DNA of 52,837 nucleotides, from positions 1 to 52,837 of IMG/VR virus record IMGVR_UViG_3300042361_000312, one strand, 5' to 3'. This document shows positions 38,042 to 45,358 of the stretch, one piece after another; the first letter of the stretch is position 1, and every line of letters begins with the position of its first letter. The stretch comes from a virus. Under the pieces are notes generated by a model. The model saw only the letters and a program-made list of their open reading frames with translations. It searched no databases and had not been told where the DNA came from. A program made the position numbers and the translations under genes.

Positions 38042-39112
38042 ATGTCAGAAGACATTGAGCAGAATTCCGTTCCCGTTGAGAATGATGCTCCTGTTGCGGA
38101 CTCGCAGCCGGAATCGCACTCCGCTCCCCAGGCTGAAGTCGCACACTCGCCTTGGGACAGCTTCAAGCAACTGCCCCAGTTCCAGGGCCAGGATGACCGG
38201 GCAATAGCAACGAGCCTCTATCAGGCTATGCAGCGGGAGCAAGCTGCCACCCGCCAGTTGCAGCAGTACCAGTCGATCATGCCGATTACCCAGGAGTACA
38301 TCTCCAATCGGCCCCAGTACCAGAAGTGGCTTGAATCCCAGCAACAGGCGCAGCAACAGCCCCAACAGCAAGCTCCGCAGCAGGCTCCACCCCAGGCCAA
38401 GAAGTGGTGGAACCCTCCAGAACTCAAGGATTCTTACAAGCGTTACCTCACCAAGGACGAGAGTGGCCGGGATGTAATCCATCCTGATGCCCCGTATGAC
38501 GCGAGGCTGGCTCTCTCTGAGTGGCAGAACTACCGGGCCGACTTTGCCCAGAAGTTTCTGAGTAACCCAGAGGATGCCATTGGTCCGATGGTTGCGGAAA
38601 TGGCTCAAAAGCAGGCTCAGGAGATTATCCAAGAGCAGCTTGCCACCCGCGACCGCGAGGCTTATGTCGATACTTTTGAGAAAGAAAACGCTGACTGGTT
38701 GTATGACCAGAACACAGGTAGCGTTTCACCGGCTGGATTACTACTCCATAAGTATATAGACGAAGCAAGAGCGAGAGGTATTCCGCCCGGTAAGGATCGG
38801 GCTGACTACGCGGTTGAGAAGGTAGAGCTTGAGTTGTTCCGGCAACGGTACTCACTTGACTCTGCCCCACCCCAGCCGCAGTACCAGCCCCAACCACCCC
38901 AGGCGGCACCGCCAGTGCAGCAAGCCCCCGTGGCCCAAGCACCAGCACCTCAAGACCTTGCACAGCAAAACATGAGTTACTTGCGCCGGGAAGCCAGCCG
39001 AAATCCAAGTCGGTCAGCCGGTGCCGCCAACAACGATCCGCGACAGCCGAAGCAGAAACTTACTTTTGAGCAAATGTTGGCGGAAAACCTTAATGCCGCC
39101 GGTTACATCTGA
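38042..39112 (+). CDS. Capsid scaffolding protein
   Basis: ATG 38042 after GGAGGCCACC gives 356 residues. The composition is typical of scaffolds: acidic N-terminus, Gln/Ala/Pro-rich helical regions (for example QQQAPQQAPPQAKKWWNPP), a charged middle, and a short C-terminal helix that could contact the capsid (LTFEQMLAENLNAAGYI). It lies directly before the capsid gene, the usual order. It should guide procapsid assembly and then leave. Sequence identity to a named family cannot be seen by eye. Confidence 0.7.
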   Translation: MSEDIEQNSVPVENDAPVADSQPESHSAPQAEVAHSPWDSFKQLPQFQGQDDRAIATSLYQAMQREQAATRQLQQYQSIMPITQEYISNRPQYQKWLESQQQAQQQPQQQAPQQAPPQAKKWWNPPELKDSYKRYLTKDESGRDVIHPDAPYDARLALSEWQNYRADFAQKFLSNPEDAIGPMVAEMAQKQAQEIIQEQLATRDREAYVDTFEKENADWLYDQNTGSVSPAGLLLHKYIDEARARGIPPGKDRADYAVEKVELELFRQRYSLDSAPPQPQYQPQPPQAAPPVQQAPVAQAPAPQDLAQQNMSYLRREASRNPSRSAGAANNDPRQPKQKLTFEQMLAENLNAAGYI

Positions 39113-39126
39113 CCTAGGAGAGCCAA

Positions 39127-40260
39127 ATGGCTAATAGCACTGACTGGGCCCGCGTTATTCAGACTACGATCCAGAACTACCTTCGGGAGACTGAACAGAC
39201 CACGTTCCGTCGCTTTAAGGTTTTCGCCATGCTGGAAGGTTCCGGCAATGTGGTGATGAACAGTGCTGGCCTTAATCTCAACTGGCAGGTCCGTATGCGG
39301 AACCAGCCGGTGTCTGGTAACAACGGTGAGACTCCCCGAGTCTTTGCCCGTCAGAATCTCTTCTCGACCGCGACCCTCCCGTACCGTGGGTATCAGGTCA
39401 CGGATTCGATTTACAAGCGTGAAATGCTTGAGAACCGTGGTCAGGCCGCACTTATCAATGTCGCTGGTGGCATGGCCACGCGGCTTGAGGAGTCGATGAG
39501 CGAGCATCTGTCCAAGGAAATCTATATCGACGGTAACAAGGCTGGTAACGAACTTCGTTTCCACGGTCTTGAGTCCATGTTCGCCATCGACGGTACGGTC
39601 AACATCACCGATGGTAGCAAGCGGACTGCGAACCCTGACGATCCGTTTGGCTGGCCATCCGACAACTACGCTGGACTCAGCACTGGCCTTGGTGCCGTGG
39701 CTGGCTCGCAGCTTGAGGGTTCGTGGCCCAACGGTGTGGCCGATCCGGAGTATGACCACTGGTCGCCAATCGTGGTCAACTACACCAGCCGTTACTTCAA
39801 GGGCAAGAAGGCTGATGGCACGGATTCGTTCACCTGGGATGATCAGTGCGTTCAGGCTGTCCGCGAGGGCATTCAACAGGCAAAACGCAATGATACTAAG
39901 GAGAGCCAGATCGACATGGTGGTGCTTGATCGTAAGCTGTACATCAGCTACATGAACAAGCTCGACAGTAAGGAGCGGGCTCTCATCTCCAGTAACACTG
40001 GTCTGAAGCAGTATGGGTTTAATGACTCCTTCATGCAGGACGGCTGCGACGTTACGACTGAGTATGCCGTTCCGGCAGGCTGTGGTTACGGATTGTCAGT
40101 CGCCAACATGGAACTGTACTGCATGGAAGGGAACCTCCTGACAAGCGAGGGCCCGTTCTATAATGAGGATACACAGGCGTACAGGTACGTCGTGAGTGTT
40201 CTCGGGAACATGAAGCTGAAATCCCCGCGTAACTTCTTTAAGCTGCAAGCGATTGCCTGA
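39127..40260 (+). CDS. Major capsid protein (HK97-fold type)
   Basis: This 377-residue protein starts after CTAGGAGAGCCAA. N-terminal helix, then an E-loop-like strand region (LNLNWQVRMRNQPVSGNNGE), a long helix (RLEESMSEHLSKEIYIDGNK) and beta regions with many Tyr/Gly. It has no signal peptide or transmembrane segment. Together with the scaffold upstream and a decoration-like protein downstream, this is the capsid module. Its length and order fit podovirus-like capsid proteins with the HK97 fold; exact subfamily unknown. Confidence 0.8.
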   Translation: MANSTDWARVIQTTIQNYLRETEQTTFRRFKVFAMLEGSGNVVMNSAGLNLNWQVRMRNQPVSGNNGETPRVFARQNLFSTATLPYRGYQVTDSIYKREMLENRGQAALINVAGGMATRLEESMSEHLSKEIYIDGNKAGNELRFHGLESMFAIDGTVNITDGSKRTANPDDPFGWPSDNYAGLSTGLGAVAGSQLEGSWPNGVADPEYDHWSPIVVNYTSRYFKGKKADGTDSFTWDDQCVQAVREGIQQAKRNDTKESQIDMVVLDRKLYISYMNKLDSKERALISSNTGLKQYGFNDSFMQDGCDVTTEYAVPAGCGYGLSVANMELYCMEGNLLTSEGPFYNEDTQAYRYVVSVLGNMKLKSPRNFFKLQAIA

Positions 40261-40289
40261 TCCCAACCCTCACCTGAAAGTAGAAATCA

Positions 40290-41021
40290 ATGTCCATTAT
40301 CAGTGCCGATCCTTGGTTTGGCCGGGGTCAGACTCTCGGTGTTACCGACCCGACTCAGGGTGGTGCCGTCGTTGGATCGTCCAAGGTGTTCACCGACACC
40401 GACCCCCGGACGAGCAATGCCGGTTCGTTCCTTAGTAACCGTCTGGTGACCTGCATCGCGGTTCGCAACACCTCGACTGGCCCCCTTCTCGCGGGGCAGG
40501 TCGCCAAGTTCAAGAAGAGTGCCATTCTTGAAGAGGTGGACGGTACTGCGGCTGCGGTGGCCGACGCTCCGATTGGTGTGGTTGACGAGTATCTCCCGCC
40601 CGCAGGTGTTGCCGTTGGTGACATCTTCTGGCTGGTGACCGTTGGCCCGACTGCCATCATGACCTCGGCTACCTTTGCCCCCGGTGCGCTGGTGGGCATC
40701 GGTGCTGGTGGTACTGCGGCTGTTGGTGCGGCTGGCACTTCGATTGGTGTTGCGATCTCGCCCGTTGTGAAGGGCAAGGTTCGGACGCTCGTCAACGTGC
40801 AAGCTGGTAGTTCGGTGGTGCCGGTGACGAAGGGTGCCGACGAGGAAGCTCCTGCGGCGGAGGACGCTGCCGTCGATCCGGCTGCGGCTCCTTCCACGGC
40901 TGTTGAGCCCGTGGTCGAGGTTGCCCCGGCCCCGGTGGTCGAGCCGGTTGTTGCCCCGGAAGTTGCTCCGGTGGTGGACCCGGTTGTCGATCCGGCTGTC
41001 ACGCCTGAGCCCACTGTCTGA
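40290..41021 (+). CDS. Putative capsid decoration protein
   Basis: This 243-residue protein follows the capsid by 29 bp. The first ~185 residues are beta-rich with Gly/Thr/Val composition (TLGVTDPTQGGAVVGSSKVF, IAVRNTSTGPLLAGQVAKFK), typical of capsid head or decoration proteins. The last ~60 are a Pro/Val/Glu/Ala repeat tail (EPVVEVAPAPVVEPVVAPEV), perhaps surface-exposed. No signal peptide. Assignment is by context and composition. Confidence 0.6.
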   Translation: MSIISADPWFGRGQTLGVTDPTQGGAVVGSSKVFTDTDPRTSNAGSFLSNRLVTCIAVRNTSTGPLLAGQVAKFKKSAILEEVDGTAAAVADAPIGVVDEYLPPAGVAVGDIFWLVTVGPTAIMTSATFAPGALVGIGAGGTAAVGAAGTSIGVAISPVVKGKVRTLVNVQAGSSVVPVTKGADEEAPAAEDAAVDPAAAPSTAVEPVVEVAPAPVVEPVVAPEVAPVVDPVVDPAVTPEPTV

Positions 41022-41032
41022 CCAACCCAAGA

Positions 41033-41818
41033 ATGGAATCCCTAGCAATCACCGCTGGGCGGATTGCCATTCTGGTTGGCCTAGTGCTTGCGATCTTCGG
41101 CTGGCGGGATGAGCCCAAAGCTCCCCGCCAGCCGAAATCTTTTCAGCCCTACCAACTGAGGACAGAACCAACTCAAGTCCGGCTTCCTGACCCACCCCCG
41201 CCCAAACCCAAAACTGTGTCGGTGCTGGTCAAGCCGGACCTTCCCTTTGTCACTGGAATCTGCCCGCCCCTCAGGAAGCCAACACCGCAGAAGTGCGACG
41301 TTCTGACTGACCTCTACTGCCGCCTGGAGAACCCTCACTACTGGGCTGACCCCACAGAGCCCGGTGATCTGGTGACCTGGGCGCACGAAATGAATCACGG
41401 GGTGAGCAACCGACTTCACGCTAGCACGGTCAAACACGGCATTTATGTAGGGAACGGCAAGGGGATCGTCCTCAGGCACCCAGATATCACCATCGAACAG
41501 GTAGCCAACACGGTCCCCAAGAACCAGCGGGGGCCGATCTACAAGCTCTACATGGTCGAGCAACGGAAGGACTGGAACAAGAGTCCGATCTATTTGCTGG
41601 ACGAGTGGAATGCCTACATCACGGGAACTATTGCCCGCCGCCAACTTGGATGGGAGAAACGTAGCGAGACTGAAGACTTTGCCAGGGAGATGGAGAGGTA
41701 CTGCCGGGTGATGTTGTCCGTGGTCAAGAAGCGTGACCCCGATTACGCGGACATCCAGAACCTCTCCAACTTCATCGAATGGCAGTCGGACAGATTCGCC
41801 TCCCTAACAAAGGAATAA
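41033..41818 (+). CDS. Membrane-anchored zincin-like metallopeptidase
   Basis: This 261-residue protein has an N-terminal membrane segment (residues 5-23, ITAGRIAILVGLVLAIFGW) and a Pro-rich linker. Its catalytic motif HEMNH (118-122, WAHEMNHGVSNRL) fits the HExxH zinc-binding pattern. A downstream DEWNAY near residue 190 could supply the third ligand. It may degrade host envelope proteins or cleave a virion protein. It is the first of three envelope-type genes (with 41820 and 42113), so a host-exit role is attractive. Family unknown. Confidence 0.65.
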   Translation: MESLAITAGRIAILVGLVLAIFGWRDEPKAPRQPKSFQPYQLRTEPTQVRLPDPPPPKPKTVSVLVKPDLPFVTGICPPLRKPTPQKCDVLTDLYCRLENPHYWADPTEPGDLVTWAHEMNHGVSNRLHASTVKHGIYVGNGKGIVLRHPDITIEQVANTVPKNQRGPIYKLYMVEQRKDWNKSPIYLLDEWNAYITGTIARRQLGWEKRSETEDFAREMERYCRVMLSVVKKRDPDYADIQNLSNFIEWQSDRFASLTKE

Positions 41819-41819
41819 G

Positions 41820-42116
41820 ATGGACTGGGCCACACCACAGAACCTGATCTTGATCGTTGGCGTATTGCTCCTGACGAGCCCGTTTGTCACCAAGACAATC
41901 AGCTTGTGGCTGTCCTCTCTCCTGTGGAAAAGAAACCGAGAACAGTCCCGTGAGATCGGAACGGTGATTCAACTACTGGAACTCAAGAACAGCCTGGAGC
42001 GACAGGGGTGTGATGTTGCGGCCAATGTAACCCGGGACCTTGTGTATGCGGTGATCTACGATGCCAAGCCGCCAGAGAAGATGGAGAAGTTCAAGCTGGA
42101 AAGTAATCCAAAATGA
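41820..42116 (+). CDS. Small membrane protein
   Basis: This 98-residue protein has one clear N-terminal membrane segment (LILIVGVLLLTSPFVTKTIS) followed by a Trp/Leu stretch. A charged cytoplasmic or periplasmic domain follows (RNREQSREIGTVIQLLELKN). It lies between a membrane zincin and a CAP-domain protein, so it may serve as holin or spanin-like partner. This is by position only. Confidence 0.55.
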   Translation: MDWATPQNLILIVGVLLLTSPFVTKTISLWLSSLLWKRNREQSREIGTVIQLLELKNSLERQGCDVAANVTRDLVYAVIYDAKPPEKMEKFKLESNPK

Positions 42117-42568
42117 CTCCGCTGAGAGCGGCATTCGGATTGGCTATGGCAGCCTTTGCGTTGCTATGTCTCAACCAAGTTGTTCCCCTACTGATACCCG
42201 ATGAGCCCGCAGCTTGCCCGCCTCCCAAGAAGGTAGTCAAGAAGGCCCTGCCAATCGGAAATGTTTACGAGATGAAGGTAATCCAGCTAACAAATGACTT
42301 CCGAAACAAACATGGCCTGAAGTCGTTAATTCCTGACCCGGCCATGATGAAGTTTTCTCGCAACTGGTCGGGGGTCATGGCTAACGGCAGGATGGTTCAT
42401 AGTCGCGGTCCTTACGGCGAGAACATTTGCAAAGGTTACGCAACACCAGAGGCGGCAGTTCAAGCGTGGATAAGAAGCCCGCCACACCGCAGGAATATGC
42501 TTTCTAGTCGTTATACTTACATCGGAACCGGGCAGGTCAATTCTTCGTGGACGCAAACTTTCAGGTGA
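42113..42568 (+). CDS. CAP/SCP-domain protein
   Basis: The 151-residue protein overlaps its neighbour by ATGA. It has a signal-anchor-like N-terminus (residues 5-28) and a Pro/Lys linker. The CAP pattern is clear: LTNDFRNKHGLKSLI, WSGVMANGRMVHSRGPYGEN (H and GEN), and AVQAWIRSPPHRRNMLSSRY (the HRxN segment). CAP proteins are secreted and sometimes associated with peptidoglycan or adhesion. Three consecutive envelope genes suggest a host-exit or superinfection module. Confidence 0.8.
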   Translation: MTPLRAAFGLAMAAFALLCLNQVVPLLIPDEPAACPPPKKVVKKALPIGNVYEMKVIQLTNDFRNKHGLKSLIPDPAMMKFSRNWSGVMANGRMVHSRGPYGENICKGYATPEAAVQAWIRSPPHRRNMLSSRYTYIGTGQVNSSWTQTFR

Positions 42569-42572
42569 TGGC

Positions 42573-43166
42573 ATGAAGAGAGAGTGGAAATACCCCGGCA
42601 AGTGCTGTGACTGCGGCTGCGATACGCAGAGCAAGTATCGGCCCCGCTGTATCTCCTGCGGCCAAAGAAAGCGTCGAGGCAGCACCACGGGCCTGCCAGA
42701 CGGCTTTGTTGTTGACGAGTGCTTTCAAGAGAAAGTCGGCAATCTGATCTGGAGACTCCGGGGTGGCTATGCGGTGACACGACGAACCGAGAACGGCAGA
42801 GTCAAAAAAATCCCTCTCCACAATTTCATCTGGGAACTTTCTGGCAGAACGCTCCCGGCACTTCCTCTGACAATCGACCACTGCAACCGCGACCCCAAAG
42901 ACAACCGCCTAGAGAATTTGCGAATTGCCACACCTAGCCTTCAGGCCCTGAATCAAAAAAATAGGCCAAAGAAATCCGGCCTGCCCAGAGGGGTGTCTTT
43001 TGTGCCGTTCAACGGAAATGGAAAGCCAAGGGTCAGGCCATACGCTGCGAAGGCTGCCGGAAAGTTCATCGGAAATTTCGCAACCCCCGAAGAAGCATCT
43101 GCCGCCTACGAAAAGAAACGTGAAGAGTTGATGTCCCTTGAGCTTTCCCTTTCCTCCCCGGAGTAA
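42573..43166 (+). CDS. Free-standing HNH homing endonuclease with AP2-like tail
   Basis: This 197-residue protein starts 4 nt after the CAP gene stop. A Cys cluster (CCDCGCDTQSKYRPRCISC) is followed by an HNH_3-type core (LHNFIWELSGR, TIDHCNRDPKDNRLENLRIA). The C-terminal segment (RGVSFVPFNGNGKPRVRPYA) ends FATPEEASAAYEKK and resembles AP2 DNA-binding. This combination is common in phage homing endonucleases. It sits between two unrelated genes as an apparent insertion. Confidence 0.88.
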   Translation: MKREWKYPGKCCDCGCDTQSKYRPRCISCGQRKRRGSTTGLPDGFVVDECFQEKVGNLIWRLRGGYAVTRRTENGRVKKIPLHNFIWELSGRTLPALPLTIDHCNRDPKDNRLENLRIATPSLQALNQKNRPKKSGLPRGVSFVPFNGNGKPRVRPYAAKAAGKFIGNFATPEEASAAYEKKREELMSLELSLSSPE

Positions 43167-43171
43167 TTCCC

Positions 43172-43594
43172 ATGAAGAAGTATCTGTTGTTCGCCACTGC
43201 CCTCCTGTTGGGCAGCCTGACCGCTGGCATCATCAATGCTGGCGATTGTCACGGGACCAAGAAGACCAAGAAGACCGTCGCTGCCCCGGTGGCTGTCGAA
43301 GTCGAGCAGGATGTGACCGTGACCCCCGGTGTCAAGGTCAAGGAATCCGTCGAGGTCGATGGTGCCGGTGATGTGACCGTGACCGAAGAAGTGTCGGTGG
43401 GCGAAGGCTCCCCGGCTGGCAAGGCCCCGATGAGCCGCCGTGCTGCCCACAAGGCATCGAAGAAGGTTGCCAAGGCCATGCGTGAAGAGGCTTCGGCTGG
43501 TCGCAAGGCAGTCAAGGCTGCGGCCAAGGCGCAGGAAGCTGCCGGTGCTGCGGCTGCGGAAGGTGCCACCGCGAAGGCTTTCTTCGGTCAGTGA
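43172..43594 (+). CDS. Secreted Ala/Lys/Val-rich protein
   Basis: This 140-residue protein has a signal peptide (MKKYLLFATALLLGSLTAGI, cleavage near 24). The mature part is low complexity: Val/Glu/Asp repeats (VEQDVTVTPGVKVKESVEVD) then Lys/Ala-rich helical sequence. It is probably exported to the host envelope or periplasm. It follows the HNH gene and precedes a strong terminator. Function is unknown. Confidence 0.6.
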   Translation: MKKYLLFATALLLGSLTAGIINAGDCHGTKKTKKTVAAPVAVEVEQDVTVTPGVKVKESVEVDGAGDVTVTEEVSVGEGSPAGKAPMSRRAAHKASKKVAKAMREEASAGRKAVKAAAKAQEAAGAAAAEGATAKAFFGQ

Positions 43595-43617
43595 TCTAAG
43601 TGTGTGTGTTGTGTGGG

Positions 43618-43657
43618 GCCCGGGGGCGAGTGAGTCACGCCACTCCCCCCGGGCTTT
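43618..43657 (+). terminator. Strong hairpin, probable terminator
   Basis: GCCCGGGGG and CCCCCGGGC, plus inner GAGTG/CACTC, form a long stem followed by only TTT. It ends the capsid and host-exit block before the packaging genes, although the short U-run makes it weaker. Confidence 0.6.
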
Positions 43658-43672
43658 ACGCAAGGAGGCCCC

Positions 43673-43888
43673 ATGAGCGACATGATCCGCAAGCTCCTCG
43701 ACTCCCGGCTGCCCTCTGATGCGGTAGCTGGACTTGGGAACTTCCTGACTGGTCAGAGCGTTGGCGACCTGATGGCCCGTCAGGATGGCCAACCACCTGA
43801 GGAAGAGAGCCCTCTGGTGAAGATGCAGAAGATGGCTTCTGGCGTTCGACCTGACCCCAGCGTGTCTTCACTCCAGCTTGATAGGTGA
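43673..43888 (+). CDS. Small hypothetical protein
   Basis: This 71-residue protein starts after AAGGAGGCCCC. Its N-terminal helix (MSDMIRKLLDSRLPSDAVAG) is followed by a disordered Pro/Ser/Glu tail. It directly precedes the terminase small-subunit candidate and may be an assembly or packaging accessory protein, but no family is recognised. Confidence 0.5.
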   Translation: MSDMIRKLLDSRLPSDAVAGLGNFLTGQSVGDLMARQDGQPPEEESPLVKMQKMASGVRPDPSVSSLQLDR

Positions 43889-43891
43889 AGC

Positions 43892-44530
43892 GTGGAAGAA
43901 GAGATCGACATCCCAGACGTTGACCCGGACGGTCCTCTGGTGAATAGCCGTGCCTGCGAAATGTGCGGCATTGTCAAGCCTCTCGACCGGCGACGGTGGC
44001 CCCTGGTCCCCGGCACCCAGCACACCCTCCAGCCGATCTGCAAGCAGTGCTACAAGCTGGTCCGGCACAAGCAGAAGGTCGAGTCCACCTCCCGGCGGGC
44101 AGCGGAATCGTTCATGCAGGCCCCCGTGGTCCGCAGGGGCGGCAGCAATATCCCGCACAGCACAGAGCTACTTGAGTCGATCTATACGCTCTTTGGTGGC
44201 GTGAACGGTCTAGCCAACGAACTGGCCCACACCTACCACTCAGCCCCTCCCGGCGGGCGGATTCGCACCAGCATTCTGGAGTCTGTAGTCCGGCTGACAA
44301 ACAACGTGGCTGAGAGCGGCGCGGTGCAGAAGCCTGTCTCGCTGATGACGGACGCAGAATTGGAGGAACGGTTGGCACAGAAGATTGCAACCGCAGCCGA
44401 TGCCCACCGAAACCTCGCATACCTTCAAGAGAATGCCGATGTGGAAGTCCCGTCCGGCATTGTGAACCTATCTTCCTTGGATATTGAGCAGGCTGAGTCT
44501 ATGCGCAGGCTTTCGGAGCCGCCCGGGTAA
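43892..44530 (+). CDS. Terminase small-subunit-like protein with zinc finger
   Basis: GTG 43892 after ATAGGTGAAGC gives 212 residues. N-terminal acidic segment, then a Cys4 finger (CEMCGIVKPLDRRR, CKQCYKLVRHKQK) and helical segments (LLESIYTLFGGVNGLANELA, ELEERLAQKIATAADAHRNL). It lies upstream of the large terminase, separated only by an HNH gene, the usual position of the small subunit, which recognises packaging DNA. Assignment is by order and DNA-binding look, not by visible family identity. Confidence 0.6.
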   Translation: MEEEIDIPDVDPDGPLVNSRACEMCGIVKPLDRRRWPLVPGTQHTLQPICKQCYKLVRHKQKVESTSRRAAESFMQAPVVRRGGSNIPHSTELLESIYTLFGGVNGLANELAHTYHSAPPGGRIRTSILESVVRLTNNVAESGAVQKPVSLMTDAELEERLAQKIATAADAHRNLAYLQENADVEVPSGIVNLSSLDIEQAESMRRLSEPPG

Positions 44531-44536
44531 CGCGCT

Positions 44537-44568
44537 ACTTTTCGGAGAAAAGTTCGCCCTGTTGGTTG
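44537..44568 (+). promoter_or_regulatory. GGA-loop hairpin leader element, copy 8
   Basis: The plus-strand stem is ACTTTTC/GAAAAGT with loop GGA, then TTCGCCCTGTTGGTTG. It is the only copy outside the minus-strand arm. It lies 6 bp after the upstream stop and 47 bp before the HNH start, in the same orientation relative to transcription as the others. Confidence 0.75.
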
Positions 44569-44614
44569 TCAGAGCGGAACCGCTGTGGTAACGCTGCAAT
44601 GAGGAGGGTTACAG

Positions 44615-45358
44615 ATGACCAAAGAAGAGTTTGACGTTGCGGTGAAGGCTTTGCGGGGGAAGGTTGCGCCGAAGAAGGTCCACAAGAACAAGGCACAATG
44701 CACTCCAGAGGAATGGGCCGCCAATCTTGACTACACAACGCCCGAGAAGAGGCGCAAACAGAATCAGAGGTGGTACGCCGCGAACAAAGAAAAGGCTATA
44801 GCTTCTGCCGCCAAGTGGTTCGCCGCAAACCCAGAAAGGGTCCGCGAGAATCGTCGCAAGCGTTTTGCAAGAAACCCAGAAAAGGCTTTGGATCGTCTTG
44901 CAGCATGGGCGGCAGAGAATCCCCAGAAGGCCCGGTTGGCCCGCAGTAAGTACAAGCGGGAGCGTCTTAGGTCCGACCCGAACTTCAAGGCCAGCCAATA
45001 TCTTCGCAGTCGCCTTTACAGGCTCGTCAAAGGCAACGCCAAACAGGGGTCTGCCGTCCGCGACATGGGCTGCACCATTGAAGAGTTTTGGATCAACATG
45101 GAACGGCAGTTTCAGCCCGGGATGACACGGGAGAACATCGGCAAGGCGTGGGAGATCGACCACATCTACCCACTGTCCAAGGCCAACCTGAAGGAAAGCC
45201 GGGTGGATTTCTTGGCAGCAAACAACTGGCGCAACCTCCAGCCGTTGACGCCCGAGCAGAACAAGGAAAAGGGCGACTCGGTTACCCCTGAAGCCCAAGC
45301 CTTGTTTGACAACCTGAAGGCTGAGTTTGCCCGGGAGCTTTATGCAGAATCCGCTTGA
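44615..45358 (+). CDS. HNH endonuclease inserted between terminase genes
   Basis: This 247-residue protein starts after GAGGAGGGTTACAG. The N-terminal two-thirds are basic helical repeats (YAANKEKAIASAAKWF, FAANPERVRENRRKRF, FARNPEKALDRLAAWA), an Ala/Lys repeat of about 17 residues. The C-terminal HNH core is IGKAWEIDHIYPLSKANLKE with NNWRNLQPLTPEQNKEKGD. It lies between the small and large terminase genes, a known homing site in phages, and brings the only copy of the GGA hairpin on this arm. Confidence 0.85.
   Translation: MTKEEFDVAVKALRGKVAPKKVHKNKAQCTPEEWAANLDYTTPEKRRKQNQRWYAANKEKAIASAAKWFAANPERVRENRRKRFARNPEKALDRLAAWAAENPQKARLARSKYKRERLRSDPNFKASQYLRSRLYRLVKGNAKQGSAVRDMGCTIEEFWINMERQFQPGMTRENIGKAWEIDHIYPLSKANLKESRVDFLAANNWRNLQPLTPEQNKEKGDSVTPEAQALFDNLKAEFARELYAESA

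Noticed and set aside
44537-45358. HEARO/omega RNA with an IscB/IsrB-like HNH gene
   Set aside because: The HNH protein has no RuvC-like or bridge-helix region and the RNA element is short and shared with unrelated genes.
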